Origin: Tessaracoccus palaemonis
GTDB lineage: Bacteria; Actinomycetota; Actinomycetes; Propionibacteriales; Propionibacteriaceae
DNA: 64,000 bases
Assembly (NCBI RefSeq): GCF_019316905.1
Contig: NZ_CP079216.1
Coordinates: forward strand, 2,666,001-2,730,000
Reading direction: 5' to 3'
Shown here: positions 58,532 through 64,000 of the stretch, one piece after another
How positions within the stretch are numbered: position 1 is the stretch's first letter
Layout: every line of letters starts with the position of its first letter
Made by a program: the position numbers and the translations under genes
The notes under the pieces: generated by a model
Told to the model about the DNA's origin: nothing
The model's input: only the letters and a program-made list of their open reading frames with translations
Databases searched by the model: none

Positions 58532-59545
58532 TTGATCACTGTGAAAGACCTCACGAAGGTCTATTTCCAGGGCAAGCGGGAGGTGCGCGCCCTCGACGGC
58601 GTGTCGCTGAGCGTCCCGTCCGGTTCCATCCACGGCATCATCGGCCACTCGGGCGCCGGCAAGTCGACCCTGGTGCGCTGCCTCACCCTGCTCGACCACC
58701 CGACGTCGGGCACCGTCGAGATCAACGGCGTCGACCTCACCGCCGCCCGCTCCGACGCGCTGCGGACCGCGCGCCGCCGGATCGGGCTGGTGTTCCAGCA
58801 GGCCAACCTTTTCGACTCGCGCACCATCGCCGACAACGTCGGATACCCCCTCGAGATCACCGGCGTGCCGCGCACGGAGCGCGAGGCGAAGGTCGCGGAG
58901 CTGCTCCGTCTCGTCGGCCTCGGGGACTCGGGCAAGGCGTACCCCGCTCAGCTGTCCGGCGGAATGCGGCAGCGCGTCGGCATCGCCCGGGCGCTCGCGA
59001 CCGACCCTGACGTGCTCCTGTTCGACGAGCCCACCTCGGCGCTCGACCCGCGCACCACCGACGAGATCCTCGACCTCATCGTGCAGCTGCGCAACCACCG
59101 CTCCGACCTCGTCGTCCTCGTCATCACCCACGAGATGCACGTCGTCAAGAAGATCTGCGACTCCGTCTCCCTGCTCGACGGGGGCCGGGTGCTCGAGTCC
59201 GGGCCGCTGACCGAGGTCGTCAACCGCCTCGACGGTCGCCTCAGCAAGGCACTGCTCGGCATCCCGCCGCACGAGTCGATCGACGATTCACGCGGCACCC
59301 TCGTCGACGTCCTGTCCGCCGGCGAGCGGGCGAACCAGCCCGTCGTCGCGATGGCGTCGCGCGCCATCGGCGCCGAGATCGCGATCATCGCCGGCAGCGT
59401 CGAGCACCTCGCCGGAACGACCTTCTCGCACCTGCGCCTCCTCGTCCCGCCGGACGCTGACCCGCAGGCCGCGATCGCCGAGTTGCGCAAGCTGGGCGCC
59501 GACGCGCGACTCACCAGCGAGCTGACCGAGGAGGACGCGGCGTGA
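58532..59545 (+). CDS. metN: Methionine ABC importer, ATP-binding protein
   Basis: A 337-residue MetN: Walker A GHSGAGKST, Q-loop VFQQANLFDSRTIADNV, signature LSGGMRQRVGIARALA, Walker B VLLFDEPTSALD and an H-loop His (THEMHVV). The C-terminal NIL domain (about residues 265-337) binds methionine and inhibits transport when the cell is replete. The start is TTG, chosen because AAGGAG lies five bases upstream; a GTG nine bases on is an alternative. It is the first gene of the metNIQ operon and overlaps metI by four bases. Confidence 0.95.
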   Translation: MITVKDLTKVYFQGKREVRALDGVSLSVPSGSIHGIIGHSGAGKSTLVRCLTLLDHPTSGTVEINGVDLTAARSDALRTARRRIGLVFQQANLFDSRTIADNVGYPLEITGVPRTEREAKVAELLRLVGLGDSGKAYPAQLSGGMRQRVGIARALATDPDVLLFDEPTSALDPRTTDEILDLIVQLRNHRSDLVVLVITHEMHVVKKICDSVSLLDGGRVLESGPLTEVVNRLDGRLSKALLGIPPHESIDDSRGTLVDVLSAGERANQPVVAMASRAIGAEIAIIAGSVEHLAGTTFSHLRLLVPPDADPQAAIAELRKLGADARLTSELTEEDAA

Positions 59546-60222
59546 TCCTCCTCGACACCTGGCTCAGCAACCCGGCCATCCAGAAGGCCCTCCTCCCCGC
59601 CCTGTGGGAGACGCTCATCATGGTCGGCATCTCGTCGCTCGCGACCGTCATCATCGGACTACCACTCGGCGTCGTGCTGTTCGTCACGCAGAAGGGCGGG
59701 ATGAGCGAGAACCGTCCGGTCAACGTCATCCTCTCCAGCGTCATCGTCAACATCACCCGCTCGATCCCCTACGCCATCCTGATGCTGGCGCTGATCCCCG
59801 TCACGCGCGTGCTCGTCGGGACATCGCTCGGCCCGATCGCGGCGTCGGTGTCGCTGGCGATCGGCGCGATCCCGTTCTTCGCCCGTCTTGTCGAGTCCGC
59901 CCTGCGTGAAGTGCACCCCGGCAAGCTCGACGCGGCGCACGCGATGGGCTCGACGAAGCTGCAGTCGGTCACCAAGGTGCTGATCCCGGAGGCCATGCCG
60001 GCGCTGGTCGCAGCAGTGACCACCACCGTGGTCGTGCTGATCGGCTACTCCGCCATGGCGGGCCTGATCGGCGGCGGCGGCCTCGGGCGCCTCGCCTACA
60101 ACTACGGCTTCCAGCGTTACCAGCTCGATGTGATGGTCATCACGGTGATCCTGCTGGTCATCATCGTCCAGCTGGTCCAGTGGATCGGCGACAGGATCGG
60201 CAAAGCCATCGACCACCGCTGA
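59542..60222 (+). CDS. metI: Methionine ABC importer, permease
   Basis: A 226-residue permease with five membrane helices. The EAA-type coupling motif reads KLDAAHAMGSTKLQSVTKVL, and the conserved ITRSIPYAILMLALIPVTR and GLIGGGGLGRLAYNYGFQRY match MetI. It forms the homodimeric membrane channel for D/L-methionine. The GTG start overlaps the metN stop. metQ follows after 91 bases. Confidence 0.94.
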   Translation: MILLDTWLSNPAIQKALLPALWETLIMVGISSLATVIIGLPLGVVLFVTQKGGMSENRPVNVILSSVIVNITRSIPYAILMLALIPVTRVLVGTSLGPIAASVSLAIGAIPFFARLVESALREVHPGKLDAAHAMGSTKLQSVTKVLIPEAMPALVAAVTTTVVVLIGYSAMAGLIGGGGLGRLAYNYGFQRYQLDVMVITVILLVIIVQLVQWIGDRIGKAIDHR

Positions 60223-60313
60223 TCCCCCAAGAACTTCCCACGTACCGGGAAACGGCCACCAGGCCACAGAAGATGGCCGACTTGTTGTCGGCCCAGAGCA
60301 AGGAGTACTCCTC

Positions 60314-61159
60314 ATGCGAAAGATTCTCACCGTAGTCGCTGCCTCGTTGGCAGCCACCCTCGCGCTGTCCGCGTGCGGCTCGTCGACGACGACCGACACC
60401 TCCAGCGCCCCCGCGACCCTGGACCCGGCCAGCCCGACGAAGCTCGTCGTCGGCGCCAGCCCCGTCCCGCACGCCAAGATCCTCGAGTACGTCCGCGACA
60501 ACCTCGCCGCCGACGCCGGCCTCGAGATCGAGATCCAGGAGTTCGACGACTACGTGCTGCCGAACGAGGCCCTGGCCTCCGGCGAGCTCGACGCGAACTA
60601 CTTCCAGCACGTCCCGTACCTCGAGAGCCAGATCGCCGAGAAGGGCTACGAGTTCTCGCACGGCACCGGCATCCACATCGAGCCGTTCGCGCTGTTCTCG
60701 AACCAGTACGACTCGGTCGACGCGATCCCCGACGGTGGCACCATCGCCATCACCAACGACCCGTCGAACCAGTACCGCGGCCTGAAGCTCCTCGAGGACA
60801 ACGGTCTGCTGGCCGGCATCACCGAGGACACCACCGTCCTGACCCTGAGCGACGAGCAGAACCCCAAGGGCCTGGCCTTCGAGGAGTCGCAGCCTGAGGT
60901 CGTCGTGAAGCAGCTGGACGATCCCAAGGTCGCCGCGGCGCTGATCAACGGCAACTTCATCCTGAACGCCGGGCTGAAGGCCGAGGACGCCATCGCGATC
61001 GAGTCCGTCGAGAACAACCCGTACGCCAACGTGCTCGTGTGGCGCACCGAGGACGACGGAAACGCCGCCATCGCGAAGCTCGACGAGCTGCTGCACTCCG
61101 ACGAGGTGGCCGAGTTCATCAAGTCCGAGTGGCCCGCAGGTGACGTGATCCCCGGCTGA
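60314..61159 (+). CDS. metQ: Methionine-binding lipoprotein
   Basis: A 281-residue lipoprotein of the NlpA/MetQ family. The signal peptide ends LALSAC (Cys 21). The binding domain shows VGASPVPHAKILEYV, LPNEALASGELDANYFQHVP and TIAITNDPSNQYRGLKLLED, all typical of MetQ. It captures methionine outside the membrane for MetNI. AAGGAG lies upstream of the ATG and a terminator follows the stop, completing the operon. Confidence 0.94.
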   Translation: MRKILTVVAASLAATLALSACGSSTTTDTSSAPATLDPASPTKLVVGASPVPHAKILEYVRDNLAADAGLEIEIQEFDDYVLPNEALASGELDANYFQHVPYLESQIAEKGYEFSHGTGIHIEPFALFSNQYDSVDAIPDGGTIAITNDPSNQYRGLKLLEDNGLLAGITEDTTVLTLSDEQNPKGLAFEESQPEVVVKQLDDPKVAAALINGNFILNAGLKAEDAIAIESVENNPYANVLVWRTEDDGNAAIAKLDELLHSDEVAEFIKSEWPAGDVIPG

Positions 61160-61196
61160 TCACCCACCGCTGAGCCCTGAGGGGCATCCGGCAACC

Positions 61197-61230
61197 GAGG
61201 GGCCGTCACGCGAGAGCGTGGCGGCCCCTC
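61197..61230 (+). terminator. Terminator of the metNIQ operon
   Basis: A 15-base stem (GAGGGGCCGTCACGC with its complement, one G-T pair) and GAGA loop, 37 bases past metQ. The following TCGCGTCCCC lacks a true U-run. Confidence 0.75.
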
Positions 61231-61281
61231 TCGCGTCCCCCGACAGACCCGCGGGGCCGCTCGCACCGGTAGGGTGCAGAT

Positions 61282-61944
61282 GTGGCGCGCGCAGTTCTCT
61301 TCGACCTTGATGGCACTCTCGCGGACACCGTTCCGGTGATCGCGCACCACATCGCGCTCACGGTCACCAGCTTCGGCACCCTGGTGGTCCCCGAGGCCGT
61401 CGTCCCCTACGTCGGCAGGCCGCTCGAGGTGGCGCTGGTCGAGCTCAGCGGGCTGCAGCACGACGACCCTCAGATCCCCGAGATGGTCGCCGCCTACCGC
61501 GAGACGTGGCGCAGCGTCGTCGACGAGCACGGCGTCACCCTGCTCCTGCCTGGCGCGCGGGCGCTGCTCGATTCGCTGCGCGAGGCCGGGCTGAGCGTCG
61601 GCGTCGTCACCGCCAAGACCACCGACGGGGCCGAGCACCTCCTGCAGGCGATCGGCATCGCCGACCTGGTCGACATCGTCGTCGGCACCGACCTCGTGAC
61701 CCATGGGAAGCCCGCCCCCGACTCCGCCCTCCTTGCGGCGGAGCAGCTCGGCATCGATCCCAGCGCCACCTGGTACGTCGGCGACGCCGTCTCGGACGTC
61801 GTGATGGCGCGGGCCGCCGGCATGCGGCCGCTCGGCGTGACCACCGGTGCCAGCTCCGCGGAGGAGCTGCTCGCCGCCGGCGCAGAGCTGGTCGTCTCGG
61901 AGGCCTCGGCTGTCGCGCCCGTCGTCCTCGCCGGTGACGCATGA
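61282..61944 (+). CDS. HAD-superfamily phosphatase (PpaX/Gph-like)
   Basis: A 220-residue HAD hydrolase: motif I AVLFDLDGTLADTVPVI, motif II VGVVTAKTTDG, motif III Lys in THGKPAPDSALLA, motif IV WYVGDAVSDVVMARAAGM. The layout matches pyrophosphatase PpaX and phosphoglycolate phosphatase. The substrate remains open. The GTG start is followed by family homology at once. Its stop overlaps the start of the next gene (ATGA), which suggests co-translation. Confidence 0.88.
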   Translation: MARAVLFDLDGTLADTVPVIAHHIALTVTSFGTLVVPEAVVPYVGRPLEVALVELSGLQHDDPQIPEMVAAYRETWRSVVDEHGVTLLLPGARALLDSLREAGLSVGVVTAKTTDGAEHLLQAIGIADLVDIVVGTDLVTHGKPAPDSALLAAEQLGIDPSATWYVGDAVSDVVMARAAGMRPLGVTTGASSAEELLAAGAELVVSEASAVAPVVLAGDA

Positions 61945-62684
61945 CCTCCCCCGACGCTGGTCGCGCCGCGCCGTCGCCCGGGGACGCGGCGCCCACGCAT
62001 GATGAGCCGCACCGCGAGGGGCTGGCTCAGCGACTGAACTGGCTGCGGGCCGGTGTGCTGGGCGCCAACGACGGGATCGTATCGGTGGCGGCGGTCGTCG
62101 TCGGCGTCGCGGCCGCGACCACCGACTCAGCGACCGTGCTGCTGGCCGGCATGGCAGCGCTGATCGGAGGTGCGATCTCCATGGCGCTGGGCGAGTACGT
62201 CTCGGTCAGCAGCCAGCGCGACACCGAGCGGGCGCTGATCGCCAAGGAACGCGAGGAGCTGCGGACGATGCCCCGCGAGGAGTTGGCCGAGCTGGCCGAC
62301 CTCTACGAGCAGAAGGGCCTGTCGCCGGAGACCGCGCGGAGGGTCGCGGACGAGTTGACGGCCCACGATGCGCTCGCGGCGCACCTAGACGCTGAGCTGC
62401 ACATCAGCGCCGACGACGTCGTCAGCCCGTGGCGGGCAGCGGCCGCGTCGCTGGTCGCGTTCACACTCGGGGCCGTGCTACCCATGCTGGCGATCCTGCT
62501 GCCGCCCGCCGGGCTGCGGATCCCGGTGACTTTCGTGTCGGTGCTGGTCGCGCTGGCGGCGACGGGCGCCGTCGCCGCGTGGATCGGCGGCGCGCCGTGG
62601 GGTCGGGCCGTCGCCCGCACCGTCGTGGGCGGCGCCCTGGCGCTGGCGGCCACCTACGGCATCGGCGTCCTGCTCGGCTCCTGA
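61941..62684 (+). CDS. VIT1/CCC1-family metal transporter
   Basis: A 247-residue membrane protein of the vacuolar iron transporter family. The conserved RAGVLGANDGIVSVAAVVVG and ALIGGAISMALGEYVSVSSQ segments in helices one and two hold the metal-binding Asp and Glu-type residues. A helical cytoplasmic domain (about residues 95-155) follows, then three more helices. It probably exports or sequesters iron or manganese. It is coupled to the HAD phosphatase gene upstream. Intergenic repeats start soon after its stop. Confidence 0.9.
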   Translation: MTSPDAGRAAPSPGDAAPTHDEPHREGLAQRLNWLRAGVLGANDGIVSVAAVVVGVAAATTDSATVLLAGMAALIGGAISMALGEYVSVSSQRDTERALIAKEREELRTMPREELAELADLYEQKGLSPETARRVADELTAHDALAAHLDAELHISADDVVSPWRAAAASLVAFTLGAVLPMLAILLPPAGLRIPVTFVSVLVALAATGAVAAWIGGAPWGRAVARTVVGGALALAATYGIGVLLGS

Positions 62685-62695
62685 CGCCTGGTCTC

Positions 62696-62955
62696 ACGCT
62701 TGCCCCTTCGGACAACCCCTTCGCCCGGTCCTTTCCCTTCGACAAGCTCAGGGCCCTTCGACAGGCTCAGGGAACCGGGTGGCTCAGGGACCGGGTGGCG
62801 GAGCCTTCTCGGTTCGCCGAGCCACCCGGGTCGCCGAGCTTGTCGAGGCGCCTCGAGCGAAGCGAGAGGAAAACCCGCGCCCGGGTCCCAACCCTTCGCT
62901 CCGCTCAGGGCCCTTCGACAGGCTCAAGGACCCGAATGCGCTCAAGGACCGGGAC
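62696..62955. repeat. Intergenic repeat cluster
   Basis: No gene. It contains CCCTTCGACAAGCTCAGGG, CCTTCGACAGGCTCAGGGA, a GAGCTTGTCGAGGCGCCTCG segment and CTTCGCTCCGCTCAGGGCCC, all members of the family seen at four other places. It ends at the stop of the minus-strand methyltransferase gene. Confidence 0.8.
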
Positions 62956-62956
62956 C

Positions 62957-63844
62957 TCAACCCACCGACGCCGGACGCGTGGCGATCAGCGTGAAGCTGG
63001 CCGGCAGGCGTTCGGGGCGGTCCGAAAGCCGGTACTCACCGTCGTCGCCGAGCGTCATCATCCCCGGCAGCGCATCCCAGGGCACACTGTCGTGCTCGAC
63101 GAAGGTCTCGATGGTCAGCCCCGCGGAGAGCACCGCCGTTAGGATCTCACCGATCGAGTGGTTCCACTCGGCCGAGACGGGCGAGGCCACCGGCGTCGAC
63201 CCCGCGTAGCTCGTCTCCTCACACCAGACCCGGTACTCGGGCTGTGTGTAGTAAGCGAACTCCAGCGCGGGGCTCATCCCCCCGGGGGCGGTCATGTCGG
63301 GCTGCTGGCCGCGCTCCGCATACTCGTCCCCGACGACCACGGCCGCCAGTGAGTTCAGCACCGGGTGCCCGTCGCGGATGAAGAGCCTGCCGCCGGGCCG
63401 TAGCAGCGCGGCGACGGTGCGTGCCCAGCGGTCGATGTCGGGGAGCCAGCAGATGGCGCCGATGCCGGTGTAGACGAGGTCGAAGCGCCCCGGACCCAAG
63501 GCCTCCACGGCGCCGTACACATCGGACTCCACGAAGTCGACGTCGACGCCGACCCGCGCGGCGAAGGTCCGGGCGTGGGCCAGCGCCCGCGGGGCGAGGT
63601 CGAGTCCGGTCATCCGCGCGCCGAGCCGGGCCAGGCTGACGGTGTCCGTGCCGATGTGGCACTGCAGGTGGACGGCGTCGAGCCCGGTCAGGTTGCCGAG
63701 CCGGGGCCGGTCGAACGCCACGACGTCGGAGATCCACGCTGGGTCGTCGAACGCCTCCAGCTGGTAGCCGTCGGGGCCGACGTGCACGTCCGCCCGCGCG
63801 TCCCAGTTGGCGCGGTTGATGTTCAGATAGCTGTCGTCGGTCAC
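62957..63844 (-). CDS. Class I SAM-dependent methyltransferase
   Basis: A 295-residue methyltransferase of the UbiE/BioC-like class. It starts NINRANWDARADVHVGPDGY; motif I is VHLQCHIGTDTVSLARLGAR (a variant of the usual Gly-rich loop), then MTGLDLAPRALAHARTFAAR, FDLVYTGIGAICWLPDIDRW and RTVAALLRPGGRLFIRDGHP. The acceptor is unknown; small-molecule methylation is likely. GTG at 63844 was chosen for GGAGGAGAG just upstream, since a longer frame would read into intergenic repeats. Confidence 0.85.
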   Translation of the reverse strand: MTDDSYLNINRANWDARADVHVGPDGYQLEAFDDPAWISDVVAFDRPRLGNLTGLDAVHLQCHIGTDTVSLARLGARMTGLDLAPRALAHARTFAARVGVDVDFVESDVYGAVEALGPGRFDLVYTGIGAICWLPDIDRWARTVAALLRPGGRLFIRDGHPVLNSLAAVVVGDEYAERGQQPDMTAPGGMSPALEFAYYTQPEYRVWCEETSYAGSTPVASPVSAEWNHSIGEILTAVLSAGLTIETFVEHDSVPWDALPGMMTLGDDGEYRLSDRPERLPASFTLIATRPASVG

Positions 63845-63888
63845 TTCTCTCCTCCTTGCAGTGGTTGGTGGGGCCGCGGCGCGGAAGC

Positions 63889-64000
63889 GGGTCGCCGAGC
63901 TTTCCCGGTTCGCCGAGCCTGTCGAGGTGCCTCGAGCGAAGCGAGAGGACACCTCCTTCGCTCCGCTCAGGGCCCTTCGACAAGCTCAGGGAACCGGAGC
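63889..64000. repeat. Intergenic repeat at the right edge
   Basis: Contains GTCGAGGTGCCTCGAGCGAA and CCCTTCGACAAGCTCAGGGA in the same order as in the cluster at 56312-57060. It runs to the window edge. Confidence 0.8.

Noticed and set aside
1..64000. tRNA, rRNA, prophage or replication-origin genes
   Set aside because: None was recognised on reading both strands. Small RNAs without conserved features could be missed by eye.

Overview
The window is GC-rich, densely coding DNA with many 1-4 base gene overlaps. It reads as a chromosome fragment from a high-GC Gram-positive bacterium (Actinomycetota). A propionic-acid bacterium such as Tessaracoccus or a relative (family Propionibacteriaceae) is the best guess. 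That guess rests on a succinyl-CoA:acetate-type CoA-transferase, a FAD/Fe-S lactate dehydrogenase, an IdeR/DtxR-type iron box, a PAC2 protein and a very large cell-wall-anchored DUF11 protein. The genus is inference, not proof.

Layout. Positions 1-988: tail of a Fic protein, an unpaired HigA antitoxin and a membrane protein. 1181-8169: a TetR regulator with a long palindromic operator, then two membrane-fusion (HlyD-like) proteins, two ABC ATPases and two ABC-2 permeases, which resembles the YbhGFSR exporter with its double ATPase split into two genes. 8147-17310 (minus strand): a carbohydrate operon read from a DeoR regulator through an RpiB-type isomerase, an orphan multi-pass membrane protein, a NagD/AraL-type phosphatase, an FGGY kinase, an AraM-type polyol-phosphate dehydrogenase and transketolase. 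This is the best candidate for an undescribed pathway. 17366-29728: PAC2 protein, a 3510-residue surface protein and a small secreted protein. 29972-34607: iron-regulated siderophore reductase, a 2H phosphoesterase carrying an inserted hairpin element, CobS/CobU and an rRNA methyltransferase. 34608-36873: intergenic repeats interrupted by an IS256-family element whose empty site can be reconstructed.

36880-45225: HtrA-like protease, SerB, CoA-transferase, MarC protein and lactate dehydrogenase. The last has a predicted LldR-type operator. 45412-46986: decayed DNA, with an intact Phd antitoxin, a truncated RelE toxin and a frameshifted lipoprotein gene. 47114-56311: SPFH protein, CorA, DUF2804 protein, AGCS amino-acid symporter, aminotransferase, an XRE/DUF2975 pair with its operator, M20 amidohydrolase and a DNA ligase-like protein. 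57125-62684: a membrane protein, a PemK-like protein, MetNIQ methionine importer, HAD phosphatase and VIT-family transporter. A methyltransferase (62957-63844) ends the window.

One family of short intergenic repeats (cores such as TTCGACAAGCTCAGGG) occurs at five loci and supplies the last codons of one gene. Several long palindromes are present. No tRNA, rRNA or CRISPR array was seen.
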